From NCBI RefSeq assembly GCF_019933235.1, contig NZ_CP082945.1, positions 2,542,001-2,606,000 on the forward strand: a DNA stretch of 64,000 nt. The letters run 5' to 3'. Source of the stretch: Streptomyces angustmyceticus. Its GTDB lineage: Bacteria; Actinomycetota; Actinomycetes; Streptomycetales; Streptomycetaceae. The position numbers and the translations under genes were made by a program. Positions 44,051 through 52,788 of the stretch are shown here, one piece after another; the first letter of the stretch is position 1, and each line of letters begins with the position of its first letter. The notes below the pieces were generated by a model that was not told the origin of the DNA, did no database searches, and worked only from the letters and a program-made list of their open reading frames with translations.

Positions 44051-45310
44051 ATGATCGAGGCAGTCGGCCTGACGAAGCGCTACGGCGCCAAGACGGCCGT
44101 GCACAACCTGTCGTTCCAGGTGCGGCCGGGCACGGTGACCGGCTTCCTGGGGCCCAACGGCTCCGGCAAGTCGACCACGATGCGCATGATCCTGGGCCTG
44201 GACGCACCGACCTCGGGACGGGCCACCATCGCCGGCCGCCCCTTCCGCAGCCTCCCCAACGCCTCGCGCCAGGTGGGCGCGCTGCTGGACGCCAAGGCCG
44301 TGCACGGCGGGCGCAGCGCGCGCCAGCATCTGCTCTCCCTCGCCCAGTTGTCCGGCATCCCGGCCCGCCGGGTCGACGAGGTGCTCGGGGTGGTCGGTCT
44401 GCAGGACGTCGCGGGGCGGCGGTCCAAGGGCTTCTCGCTCGGCATGGGCCAGCGGCTGGGTATCGCCGCGGCGCTGCTCGGCGACCCGCAGGTGCTGCTC
44501 TTCGACGAGCCGGTCAACGGCCTCGACCCCGAAGGCATCCTGTGGGTGCGCAATCTGATGAAGCAGCTGGCGTCCGAGGGCCGGACGGTCTTCGTCTCCT
44601 CGCATCTGATGAGCGAAATGGCGCTGACCGCCGAGCACCTGATCGTGATCGGCCGCGGCCAGCTGATGGCGGACATGCCGGTGAAGGACTTCATCTCGGC
44701 CAACTCCGCCGATTTCGCCCGGGTGCGGACCCCCGACACCGAGCCGGAGCAGCGCGAGAAGCTGACCGCCGCGCTCGGTGAGGCCGGCGGGCAGGTCACG
44801 CCCGAGCCGGACGGCGCGCTGCGGGTGACCGGCCTGCCGCTCCCCCGGATCAGCGACCTCGCGCATCGCGCCGAGGTCCGGCTGTGGGAGCTGTCGCCGC
44901 ACCAGGCGTCGCTGGAGGAGGCGTACATGCGGATGACGCAGGGCGCCGTGGACTACCGCTCGACCAGCGACCCGCGGGGCGGCCTGCCGGGCGCCCCCGC
45001 CGGGTACGCCCCGCAGGGGGCGGGCGGCCCGGGGTTCCCGGCCGGTCACCCCGGCCAGGTTCCGGCCGGGGTCCCCCAGGGGCAGCCGAACCCCTACGCC
45101 CAGCAGGACCCGTACGCCCAGCAGCCGCCCGGGGCCGCTCCGGGGCCGGGCTACCCGCCGCCCGCGCAGGCCCAGGGTCACCCGTACGGGGCACCCGCGT
45201 CCTACGGTGCGCCTCACCCGTACGGGCAACAGCCCGCCGCGCCGATGCCGCCCGCGGCGCCCGCCGCCCCCGCCGACCAGCCCATGCCGCACCACGAGGA
45301 AGCCCGATGA
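44051..45310 (+). CDS. ABC transporter ATP-binding protein (exporter 2) with long Pro/Gln tail
   Basis: A 419-residue ATPase starting MIEAVGLTKRYGAKTAVHNL. Walker A GPNGSGKST, signature FSLGMGQRLGIA, Walker B VLLFDEPVNGLDP, switch His SSHLMSEM, as in exporter 1. From about residue 305 a ~115-residue tail is rich in Pro, Gly, Gln, Tyr and Ala (PYAQQDPYAQQPPG, YGAPHPYGQQP), resembling disordered, possibly phase-separating sequence. The stop overlaps the permease ATG by ATGA. A TAGCCT box at about 43984 may be its promoter. Confidence 0.92.
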   Translation: MIEAVGLTKRYGAKTAVHNLSFQVRPGTVTGFLGPNGSGKSTTMRMILGLDAPTSGRATIAGRPFRSLPNASRQVGALLDAKAVHGGRSARQHLLSLAQLSGIPARRVDEVLGVVGLQDVAGRRSKGFSLGMGQRLGIAAALLGDPQVLLFDEPVNGLDPEGILWVRNLMKQLASEGRTVFVSSHLMSEMALTAEHLIVIGRGQLMADMPVKDFISANSADFARVRTPDTEPEQREKLTAALGEAGGQVTPEPDGALRVTGLPLPRISDLAHRAEVRLWELSPHQASLEEAYMRMTQGAVDYRSTSDPRGGLPGAPAGYAPQGAGGPGFPAGHPGQVPAGVPQGQPNPYAQQDPYAQQPPGAAPGPGYPPPAQAQGHPYGAPASYGAPHPYGQQPAAPMPPAAPAAPADQPMPHHEEAR

Positions 45311-46629
45311 CCAGCCCTCAGCAGCCGCAGCCCCAGCCGCAGCCTGAGCGCGGACCCCACGACACCGGCGCGCAGGAGCAGCCGGTGCCGGCCGCGCCGC
45401 CGATGCCGTCCACCGCCCCGCCGGCCCAGCAGGGCACCCCGCCCCAGGCGCCGCCCGCCGCCCCGGAACAGCCGGCGCAGCAGTCGCCGGCGCAGCAGCC
45501 CGCGCCCGCCAAGGAGGCCGGCACGATGATGCTGCAGGCCCAGCAGGCACCGCAGCCGCTCGCGGCACACGGCCCCGGCAAGGACCCGGGCACCATGACG
45601 CTGCAGGCCCAGCAGGCTCCGGGGCAGCCCGCACCCGCGCCCGCCAAGGAGCCGGGCACGATGATGCTCCAGCCCCAGCAGGCACCCCAGCCGCTCGCGG
45701 CACACGGCCCCGGCAAGGACGCCGGCACGATGATGCTCCAGGCGCAGCAGCCCCCGGCCCAGGCCCCGCAGCCGGCCCAGGCCCAGGCCCCCGCCCCGCA
45801 GCCGCCCGTCCCCCCGCACCCCCAGCAGCCCTACGCCGGCGGTCCGGGCGGCTATGTCTCGCCCATCCCCGTGCGCCCCACCCACCTCGGCCACGCCCTG
45901 GCCTCCGAGTGGACGAAGATCCGCTCGGTGCGCTCGACGATCTGGACGCTGGGCGTGATGCTGCTGCTGATCGTCGGCATCGGGCTGCTGGCCTCGCTCG
46001 CGGCGGGCTCCGACCGCGAGATGGACCCGCTGCTCGGCGTCGGCTTCGTCGGCGTCCTGCTCGGCAGCCTGTGCGTGATCACCCTGGGGGTGCTGTCGAT
46101 CTCGTCCGAGTACGGCACCGGCATGATCCGTACGACGCTGACCGCGAGCCCCAGCCGTGTGCGGCTGCTGACCGCGAAGGCGCTCGTCTTCTTCACCCTC
46201 GCGCTGGTGCTCACGACGGTCGCCACCACCGTGGTCGCCCTGCTCGACAGCGCGATGCTCAACGGCCCCGCGCCGACCACGGACCAGTGGCTGCGCGCCA
46301 CGCTCGGCGCCGGGCTGTACGTCGCGCTGCTCGGTCTGCTGGCGCTGTCCGTCGGCGCGCTGCTGCGGCACTCGGCGGGCGCCATCAGCACGATGATGGG
46401 CGTGGTGCTGCTGCCGATGCTGCTGGCGCTGTTCCTGCAGGGCGAGAGCCTCAAGGACATCCAGCGGGCCCTGATCGAGTACTCGGTCCCCAGCGCCCTC
46501 GCGGCGCTGTACGACATCCCCTTCCTGCCCACCGGCCCGTCCGGCTGGACCCCCGTGGGGATCCTCGCCGGCGTGACCGCGGTGGCGCTGGGCGGCGCCT
46601 ACGCCGCGATGCTGCAGCGCGACGTCTGA
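45307..46629 (+). CDS. ABC-2 type permease (exporter 2) with repeat-bearing cytoplasmic N-terminal domain
   Basis: A 440-residue membrane protein in two parts. Residues 1-~190 are a polar Pro/Gln/Ala domain carrying four copies of GTM(M/T)LQ(A/P)QQ at residues 72, 95, 117 and 140, arranged as a duplicated 45-residue unit. From about 195 the permease begins (SEWTKIRSVRSTIWTLG) with six hydrophobic segments, the same fold as exporter 1, which lacks the extension. Such a tail in front of the first membrane helix is rare for ABC-2 permeases. The Thr in each repeat could be a phosphorylation or docking site; that is speculation. Coupled to its ATPase by ATGA overlap. Confidence 0.9.
   Translation: MTSPQQPQPQPQPERGPHDTGAQEQPVPAAPPMPSTAPPAQQGTPPQAPPAAPEQPAQQSPAQQPAPAKEAGTMMLQAQQAPQPLAAHGPGKDPGTMTLQAQQAPGQPAPAPAKEPGTMMLQPQQAPQPLAAHGPGKDAGTMMLQAQQPPAQAPQPAQAQAPAPQPPVPPHPQQPYAGGPGGYVSPIPVRPTHLGHALASEWTKIRSVRSTIWTLGVMLLLIVGIGLLASLAAGSDREMDPLLGVGFVGVLLGSLCVITLGVLSISSEYGTGMIRTTLTASPSRVRLLTAKALVFFTLALVLTTVATTVVALLDSAMLNGPAPTTDQWLRATLGAGLYVALLGLLALSVGALLRHSAGAISTMMGVVLLPMLLALFLQGESLKDIQRALIEYSVPSALAALYDIPFLPTGPSGWTPVGILAGVTAVALGGAYAAMLQRDV
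45499..45768 (+). repeat. 135-bp tandem duplication in permease 2
   Basis: Two 135-base units (from 45499 and 45634) encode the 45-residue repeats beginning PAPAKE(A/P)GTMMLQ and including APQPLAAHGPGKD twice. Each unit holds two GTM(M/T)LQ motifs. Confidence 0.8.
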
Positions 46630-46650
46630 CGCCGCGCCCACAGCTCCCCG

Positions 46651-46696
46651 CAGAGCCCGTCCCGCCGCCCCGTCCGGGGTGCCGGGGCGGGCTCTG
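46651..46696. terminator. Bidirectional terminator
   Basis: CAGAGCCCG at 46651-46659 pairs with CGGGCTCTG at 46688-46696, with a GCCCC/GGGGC inner stem. It lies between the convergent permease 2 gene and the small zinc-ribbon-like gene. Confidence 0.75.
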
Positions 46697-46698
46697 TT

Positions 46699-47046
46699 TC
46701 AGTACCGGGGCGCGTTCCGGGACCGCTGGAGCCGTGCGCCGCGGCGGTCGCGCGCCTTCCAGCAGGCCTTGTGCCAGTGCCGGCGGTCGTCGACGTCGCC
46801 GTGCCGCGGCCAGGCGACGACATGCGGCATCCCGGGCGGAATCTCCTGGTCACAGCCGGGACAGCGGTAGTGCTTGGCCGCGCCGCCGCCCCCGACGGGC
46901 CGTACGACCCACTCCTCGCCGCGCCACTCCTCCGTCGTCTCCCAGCCGCCGCCGAGGGGGGACGACCCCGAGCTGCCGTAGCGGTCACCGCCCGGGCGGT
47001 CGATGGGCTTCGCACCGCCGTGCTGGCGGTTTCGGCGCGGGGACAC
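46699..47046 (-). CDS. Small basic protein with Cys/His cluster, probable zinc-binding
   Basis: A 115-residue protein of a family often labelled ATP/GTP-binding protein in Streptomyces, without any visible P-loop. CPGCDQEI supplies two cysteines and MPHVVAW...WHKACWKARDRRG supplies His and Cys, consistent with one zinc site. The N terminus (MSPRRNRQHGG) and C terminus are strongly basic. GTG start with GGTG upstream. DNA or RNA binding is possible; no function is established from the sequence. Confidence 0.8.
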   Translation of the reverse strand: MSPRRNRQHGGAKPIDRPGGDRYGSSGSSPLGGGWETTEEWRGEEWVVRPVGGGGAAKHYRCPGCDQEIPPGMPHVVAWPRHGDVDDRRHWHKACWKARDRRGARLQRSRNAPRY

Positions 47047-47230
47047 AGAACACCTCGGATAGGTACGGAGTCACGGACTGTCACCAGCGTACGCGGCGCG
47101 GTCAGGGGTGGACGCCGCTCGGCAGGATTCTGCGATCATCAGGAAATTTCGCGTCAGGCCGTGCCCTTGGCACGTGTCAGACGTTGTTGCCAGTTGGGGA
47201 GTCGCGTCGGCTGCGAGGAGGCAGAGAGCG

Positions 47231-48280
47231 ATGCGCGTTGGGGCTTTCATCCTGGCCGCTCAATTCCCCGGCCAGGGACAGGGGGAAGCACTGCACCGCG
47301 CGGTGCGCTCCGCGGAGGTTGCGGAGGAGGCCGGACTCGACGACGTCTGGCTGGCGGAACACCACTTCGTACCCTACGGCGTCTGCCCGAACGCGGCGAC
47401 GCTGGCCGGGCTGCTGCTGGGACGGACCCGCAGGATCGGTGTCGGCACGGCGGTCAGCGTGCTGCCCACCCAGCATCCGGTGGCACTCGGTGAGCAGGCG
47501 GCGCTGCTGCACCTCACCTCCGAGGGCCGGTTCACGCTCGGCGTCGGCCGGGGCGGCCCCTGGGTCGATCTGGAGGTGTTCGGTTCCGGACTCGACGCGT
47601 ACGACCACGGCTTCCCGGAATCGCTCGATCTGCTGATGCGCTGGCTGCGGGAGCCCCGGGTCGGCGCGCAGGGCGAGCGCTATACGTTCCGGGAGGTGGC
47701 GGTCGTACCGCGTCCGGCGGAGGCGCTCCTCCACCCCGACGATCCGGGGGCCTCTCCCCCGGGCCCGCCGGTGGTGGTCGCCTGCACCTCCCCCGCGTCG
47801 GTGCGCACGGCCGCCGCGCGCGGGCTGCCGATGCTGCTGGGCATGCACTGCGGCGACGAGGAGAAGGCGGAGATGGTCGCGCTGTGGCGGTCGGCCGCGC
47901 GGGAGGCCGGGCTGGACGGCGACGAGGTGGCCGCGGCCGCGCACGTCTCGGCCGGCGTGGTGCAGATCGCGGACGACCGCGAGGCCGCGCGGGAGACGCT
48001 GACGAAGGCGATGCCCGGCTGGCTGCGGCAGGGGCTGGGCGCCCATGTGACGGTCGACGGCCGCTACCGCGCGATGCGCGATCCGCTGGCGTACACGGAG
48101 TTGCTGTGCGCTCTGCATCCGGTCGGCACGCCGCGACTCTGCGCGGACCGGCTGGCGGCGACCTCGGAGCGCACGGGCATCACGCGCTTCGCCCTGCTCG
48201 TCGAGGGCTCCGGCGACCTCGCGGCGACGGAGGAGAACGTCCGCCGGCTGGGCACCGAGGTCCTGCCGCAGGTGGGGTGA
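47231..48280 (+). CDS. LLM-class flavin-dependent oxidoreductase
   Basis: A 349-residue luciferase-like monooxygenase-fold enzyme. It opens MRVGAFILAAQFPGQGQGEA, with the F420/FMN-family features DDVWLAEHHFVPYG, LGVGRGGPWVDLEVFG and YTFREVAVVPRP. Whether it uses FMN or F420 and on which substrate is not visible. GAGGAGG lies upstream of the ATG at 47231, which is preferred to an earlier in-frame start at 47108 because the barrel begins there. It appears monocistronic. Confidence 0.88.
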   Translation: MRVGAFILAAQFPGQGQGEALHRAVRSAEVAEEAGLDDVWLAEHHFVPYGVCPNAATLAGLLLGRTRRIGVGTAVSVLPTQHPVALGEQAALLHLTSEGRFTLGVGRGGPWVDLEVFGSGLDAYDHGFPESLDLLMRWLREPRVGAQGERYTFREVAVVPRPAEALLHPDDPGASPPGPPVVVACTSPASVRTAAARGLPMLLGMHCGDEEKAEMVALWRSAAREAGLDGDEVAAAAHVSAGVVQIADDREAARETLTKAMPGWLRQGLGAHVTVDGRYRAMRDPLAYTELLCALHPVGTPRLCADRLAATSERTGITRFALLVEGSGDLAATEENVRRLGTEVLPQVG

Positions 48281-48451
48281 GCGGGCCCGGTACGGCGGAC
48301 GGCGGGCGGGGACCGTGGACCTGGGACGGTGTCGGCGACGCGAGCGGGCGGCGCCGTACCGGGGAGGGGCCGTCGTCCGGTGAGTGGTGCTGCCGCTGGC
48401 GCACCGGCACGGTGCGTGTCACCACCGTGTGCGCAGCGGCAGCAACGTCGT

Positions 48452-48844
48452 TCAGCAGTCGCGGAGTTCGGGCGACTGGTTCAGCAGCTGGCCCCGTATG
48501 GAAGTGAAGCGGGCCAGTCGGTCGTCCACCACCGGGTCGAGCGGGAAAACCGCGACACGGTGGCAGTTCTGAAAGGCGAGCCGCACACCGAAGTGGCGCT
48601 CCAGCGAACCACGGATGGCGTCACTCGCCAGCGCGCGCAGCAGCTGGCCGCGCGCCTGCTCGTCCGGCGGCGGCGTCTGATTGTCGGCGAACTCTCCGCC
48701 GTCCACCTTCAGCTGGGCCACCAGAGAGCTGATCATCCCCCATGCATAGGGCAGGGAGGTCCGGACGCAGTCGACAAATGCGGCTTCGTCGACCTCGCCT
48801 CGCTCGGCCTGTTCGAGGAGGGCCGGTGAGACGTCGAGCGACAT
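48452..48844 (-). CDS. SCO5389 family protein
   Basis: A 130-residue cytosolic helical protein of a small actinobacterial family that I recognise by name only. It begins MSLDVSPALLEQAERGEVDE and has AWGMISSLVAQLKVDGG; two Cys in the body and one at the very C terminus. No catalytic motif is seen. GAGGAG precedes the ATG. It is alone, in a stretch between the oxidoreductase and nucS. Confidence 0.8.
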   Translation of the reverse strand: MSLDVSPALLEQAERGEVDEAAFVDCVRTSLPYAWGMISSLVAQLKVDGGEFADNQTPPPDEQARGQLLRALASDAIRGSLERHFGVRLAFQNCHRVAVFPLDPVVDDRLARFTSIRGQLLNQSPELRDC

Positions 48845-49079
48845 GAGGTTCTCCTCTCGCGGCCCCGCCGGGACGGACGGGGCCTAGGGACGGGACTAGG
48901 GGCTTTGCGACGGAGCGTGTTCGCCTCACAACCCCCCGCTGCAACGGTATGCCGCGCAAGAGGCCCGCACCAGGAGATTGCACATACAACCGGCCATTGG
49001 CGAGCGCCGGGGGTGCGGGGATTTCCCCCGTAAAGGTCCGGTGATCCAGGGCGAATCGCGTGGGGGGCCTCCGGTCGAG

Positions 49080-49085
49080 TAGCGT
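49080..49085 (+). promoter_or_regulatory. -10 box of a putative leaderless nucS promoter
   Basis: TAGCGT ends 8 bases before the ATG at 49094 and no ribosome site is present. Confidence 0.5.
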
Positions 49086-49093
49086 TTCGCCCC

Positions 49094-49756
49094 ATGCGTC
49101 TCGTCATCGCCCGCTGCTCCGTGGACTACGCGGGCCGGCTCACCGCCCATCTCCCCTCGGCCCCTCGCCTCATCCTGGTGAAAGCGGACGGCTCCGTCTC
49201 CGTGCACGCGGACGACCGGGCCTACAAACCCCTCAACTGGATGTCGCCGCCCTGCACTCTCAAGGAGGGCGACGGGGACGTGTGGACGGTGGAGAACAAG
49301 GGGGGCGAGAAGCTCATCATCACCCTGGAGGAGGTCATGCACGACTCCTCGCACGAGCTGGGCGTCGACCCGGGTCTCATCAAGGACGGGGTGGAGGCGC
49401 ACCTCCAGGAGCTGCTCGCGGACCGGATCGAAACTTTGGGCGAGGGATACTCGCTGATTCGGCGTGAATACCCCACTGCCATCGGCCCGGTGGATATCTT
49501 GTGCCGGGACGCCGACAACCAGACCGTCGCCGTGGAGATCAAGCGGCGTGGCGAGATCGACGGTGTCGAGCAGCTGACCCGCTATCTCGAACTCCTCAAC
49601 CGCGACCCGCACTTGGCCCCGGTGAAGGGCATCTTCGCGGCGCAGGAGATCAAGCCGCAGGCGCGCGTCCTGGCCACCGACCGCGGAATCGGCTGCGTCG
49701 TCCTGGACTACGACGCCCTGCGCGGCATCGAGGACGACAAGCTCCGGCTGTTCTGA
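49094..49756 (+). CDS. nucS: Mismatch-specific endonuclease NucS (EndoMS)
   Basis: Cuts both strands at mismatches, the non-canonical mismatch-repair enzyme of actinobacteria lacking MutS/MutL. The 220-residue protein starts [16 protein letters not shown], has an N-terminal DNA-binding domain (LNWMSPPC) and a RecB-like nuclease domain with Asp134 in GPVDILC, Glu148 and Lys150 in VAVEIKRRG. The C terminus DDKLRLF resembles a sliding-clamp binding motif as in mycobacterial NucS. The likely leaderless promoter and the perfect 20-bp terminator stem make it a single-gene unit. Confidence 0.95.
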   Translation: MRLVIARCSVDYAGRLTAHLPSAPRLILVKADGSVSVHADDRAYKPLNWMSPPCTLKEGDGDVWTVENKGGEKLIITLEEVMHDSSHELGVDPGLIKDGVEAHLQELLADRIETLGEGYSLIRREYPTAIGPVDILCRDADNQTVAVEIKRRGEIDGVEQLTRYLELLNRDPHLAPVKGIFAAQEIKPQARVLATDRGIGCVVLDYDALRGIEDDKLRLF

Positions 49757-49784
49757 CCCGGTGCGGCCCGATGGCCGCACGCAC

Positions 49785-49828
49785 AGAGCGCGGGGGCCCG
49801 GTACACACGTACCGGGCCCCCGCGCTCT
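49785..49828. terminator. Perfect 20-bp-stem bidirectional terminator
   Basis: The 20 bases 49785-49804 are fully complementary to 49809-49828 around loop ACAC. It lies between nucS (+) and the convergent ATPase gene (-). Confidence 0.85.
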
Positions 49829-49841
49829 GCGCTGCGGACCG

Positions 49842-52460
49842 TCAGCCGGCCGGGGCGCTCTGTGTGGTGGAGGGCGCACCGTCCGACGGTGAGCCGCCGG
49901 ACGGGGTCGTGCCGCTGCCGCCGGAGGGCGTGGTGCCGCTGCCGCCGGAGGAACTGCCGGAGGGGTTGGCGGCCGACTGCGACGGGCTCTGGGTCGTCGG
50001 CTTGCCCGTGCTGGGGTCACTGGTGGGCGTCGGATCCGGCGACGGGTCGGTCGGGCGGTCCGTCGGCGTCGGGTCCGTCGGCTCGTCCGTCGGGGGACGC
50101 GTATGGGTCGGCCGGCCGGTGGGCGTGGTGGGCCGCCCGGTCGGTTCGGTCGGGCCGGTCGTCGGGTCCGTGGGCCCGGTGCTGGGGTCGCTGGGCGAGC
50201 CGCTGCCGGCGGAGCCGCTGGGCGACGCGGACGGGCTCGGGGACCCGGCGGGGGTGCCGGGCCGGGTGGTGCCCGGGCCTGCGGCCGGCAGGCTGGCGCC
50301 GGGCGCCGGCTGCTCGGCCGGCAGCTCACTGCTGCCGCCGCCGTCGTCGTCGGTGGTCTGTTCCGTGCTGACCTTGTCGTCGTGGGGGTGTTCGCCGCCC
50401 GTGGCGCCGAGGGTGACGACGGTGCCCAGGACGGCCGCCAGCAGCGCACCGGCGCCCGCGGCCACGGCGTTGCGGCGCGCCCCGCCGAACACCCGCCGGG
50501 CGCCGCCCTTGCCGGCCGCGGTGCCGCCGGCGGCCGCGACCGGGACGGCGGTGGTGGCGGCGGTCGCCGCGGCGCCCCGGGCGACGATCGTGGCGGCGGC
50601 CTCCTCGGCGCGGGCCGCCCGCAGCGCGGCGGTCGAGGCGGTGTCGCAGGGTGTGCCGGCCGGTCCCTTCGAGGTCTCCGGTTTCCGGGCGCCGCCCGCC
50701 GCCTGCGGGAGGACCGTGGTGGCCGCCGCGGCGGCGTCGGCCCGCGAACGGTCGGTGACCAGCGCCAGCGCACGCCGTCCGGCCACCGCGCCGTTGCGGT
50801 CGGAGAGCACCCCGCGCAGCCCGATGGACGCCTCCAGCTCGGCGCGCGCCCGGTCGAGGCTGCCGGTGCACAGCGCCAGCACGCCCAGTTCGTGGTGGAA
50901 GTAGGCCTCTTCGGCGACCTCCCCGGCCAGCCGCGCGGCCTCCTGGCCGTACCGCAGGCTGCGCTCCCACGCGTTCCAGTGCAGGGCCGCGGCGAACGCC
51001 GGGGCGGCCGTACGGGCGAGCAGGACGGCCGCGCTGGCGTGCCCGCTCTCCCGGCTGCTGGTCAGCACGCCCATGGCGGCCAGCGCCACATCGGACTCGG
51101 CGGCGGCCCGCTCGGGGGTGACCGAGGGGTGGCCGGCCCACCAGGCGTAGTGCTGGGCGGCGGTGTGCGCGCGGGCGGCGGCGCCCTCGGCGTAGCCGGC
51201 CGCCTCCAGCTGGTCCTGGACGGTGGCGGCGAGCCGGTAGTGGCCGGCGACCGGGGTGATCAGGCCGCAGGCCAGCAGCTCGCCGAGGGCGGCGTCGGCG
51301 TGGGTGTCCTGGGTGAGGGCCGGCAGGTGTGCCTGGTGGGGCAGTTCGCCGCCGAGCGCGACGGCGAAGCGCAGCGTCTCCTGGGCGGCGTCGCCGAGCC
51401 GCGAGGCGAGCAGCGGGGCGGGTGCGGCGGCCTCGCCGAGGGACGGCAGCGGCACCTCGGCCGGCTCGCCGGGCTCCGCGGGCTCCTCGGTGGTGCCGGC
51501 GGCGGCCTTGCCCTCCTCGGGGAAGAGGCCGTAGCCGTCGTCGAGGGCGCCCGGTCCGGCCTGCAGCCGGTCGCGCTGCCGCAGCAGGGCGGCGGCCTGG
51601 ACGAACCGCAGCGGCAGCCCCTCCGACTCGAACCAGAGGTCGGCGGCCCAGGCCTCCTCGTCGTCGGTGAGCGGCCGGTCCACGGCGCGCTCCAGCAGCC
51701 GGGCGCAGGCGGCGCGGCCGAGGCCGCCGAGGAAGACCTCTTCGAGGTGGGAGCCGGGGCTGGGAGCGGCGACGTCGGGGGTGGCGGCGATCAGGAAGGC
51801 GCACTCGGGGGTCGCGTCGAGCAGTTCGTCGAGCGCGGCGCCGCCGAACTCCAGGTCGTCCAGGACGACGATGGCGCCGATCTCGGCGACCATCCGCAGC
51901 AGTTCGGGCCGGTCGGGGCGGTGCTGCGGGGCCCGGTGGACGGCGGTGAACAGCGCGTGCAGCAGGTCGGCCGTGGTGCGGTGGTAGCCGGAGAGCCGGA
52001 TGACGCCGTCGGGGGCGAGATCGGCGCAGGCGGTGGCGACGGCGTCCAGCAGCCGGGTGCGGCCCGAGCCGGAGGGGCCGGTGACGCGGACGGAGCGGCC
52101 GCGGGAGAGCAGCCGGACCAGGCGTTCGGTGTCCTCGGTGCGCTCTTCGAGCACGGCCTGCTGCCCGGTGGATCCGGGCGGGCCCGGGGGAACCGGGGGC
52201 GCGGCGGCGCGGGCGGCCGCGGCGCGTTCCTGCGGGTCGAGCCTGCCGGGGGCCTCGGGGCGCTCGCCGGGCGGGCAGGGTTCTATTTCGCTGCCGTCGA
52301 CGGGGTTGACGGTGACGAGGTAGGGGCCCGAGACGAGCCGGACGACGCGGGCGAGGCCGCCGGAGCCGCTGCGCGTACCGCCCGGGGCGGGGGCCGGCGG
52401 CTCGGCGGGGCCGCCCTGCTCGCCGTACTCCTCAGGCCCCCGGTGGCTGTTCGGGTCCAT
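49842..52460 (-). CDS. STAND-like AAA ATPase with membrane segment and Thr/Pro/Ser-rich extracytoplasmic tail
   Basis: An 872-residue protein of unknown role. After a disordered start, a P-loop GPSGSGRT (about residues 128-135) and Walker B IVVLDD (about 197-202) form an NB-ARC/STAND-type ATPase. A helical TPR-like region (about 330-590) precedes an Ala-rich linker and one membrane segment at about 665-690 (AVAAGAGALLAAVLGTVVTLG). The ~180-residue C-terminal tail is Thr/Pro/Ser/Gly-rich (PTDPTTGPTEPTGRP), like a cell-wall-spanning stalk. The start at 52460 has GGGAG upstream. It could couple nucleotide state to an outside signal. The adjacent STAS gene is on the same strand. Confidence 0.8.
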   Translation of the reverse strand: MDPNSHRGPEEYGEQGGPAEPPAPAPGGTRSGSGGLARVVRLVSGPYLVTVNPVDGSEIEPCPPGERPEAPGRLDPQERAAAARAAAPPVPPGPPGSTGQQAVLEERTEDTERLVRLLSRGRSVRVTGPSGSGRTRLLDAVATACADLAPDGVIRLSGYHRTTADLLHALFTAVHRAPQHRPDRPELLRMVAEIGAIVVLDDLEFGGAALDELLDATPECAFLIAATPDVAAPSPGSHLEEVFLGGLGRAACARLLERAVDRPLTDDEEAWAADLWFESEGLPLRFVQAAALLRQRDRLQAGPGALDDGYGLFPEEGKAAAGTTEEPAEPGEPAEVPLPSLGEAAAPAPLLASRLGDAAQETLRFAVALGGELPHQAHLPALTQDTHADAALGELLACGLITPVAGHYRLAATVQDQLEAAGYAEGAAARAHTAAQHYAWWAGHPSVTPERAAAESDVALAAMGVLTSSRESGHASAAVLLARTAAPAFAAALHWNAWERSLRYGQEAARLAGEVAEEAYFHHELGVLALCTGSLDRARAELEASIGLRGVLSDRNGAVAGRRALALVTDRSRADAAAAATTVLPQAAGGARKPETSKGPAGTPCDTASTAALRAARAEEAAATIVARGAAATAATTAVPVAAAGGTAAGKGGARRVFGGARRNAVAAGAGALLAAVLGTVVTLGATGGEHPHDDKVSTEQTTDDDGGGSSELPAEQPAPGASLPAAGPGTTRPGTPAGSPSPSASPSGSAGSGSPSDPSTGPTDPTTGPTEPTGRPTTPTGRPTHTRPPTDEPTDPTPTDRPTDPSPDPTPTSDPSTGKPTTQSPSQSAANPSGSSSGGSGTTPSGGSGTTPSGGSPSDGAPSTTQSAPAG

Positions 52461-52723
52461 GCTGCAAGCTCCCAGATCTGGCGTGCCGACTGCGCTTCCG
52501 GCCGTCCGCACTCCCCCGGCTCCGGCAGGTCGTCCTCAGCCGTCGCGTCTGGTCCGGTGCCCGCCGCGGATGATGGCATACGGGCGGGAACCGAACCTTA
52601 GACCCGGAGAGCGGGCAGGTGTACCGCCGGGGGGTGGCTCTGACCGGAACTTCCTGGATTGGTCGGTATCACGCGGTTTACGACATTTCCGTGGCCCGGC
52701 TCTTCGGTTTTCGTCATGTTTCG

Positions 52724-52743
52724 GGCGCGATCCTGATCGCGCC
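52724..52743 (-). terminator. Terminator after the STAS gene
   Basis: GGCGCGATC-CT-GATCGCGCC is a perfect 9-bp hairpin ~45 bases past the STAS stop. It lies in the 328-base gap 52461-52788, which otherwise holds only the ATPase promoter region and no gene. Confidence 0.7.
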
Positions 52744-52788
52744 GCAGGACGCCCCCGCCCCGGGCGGCGGGACGCGGGGCGGCCCGCC

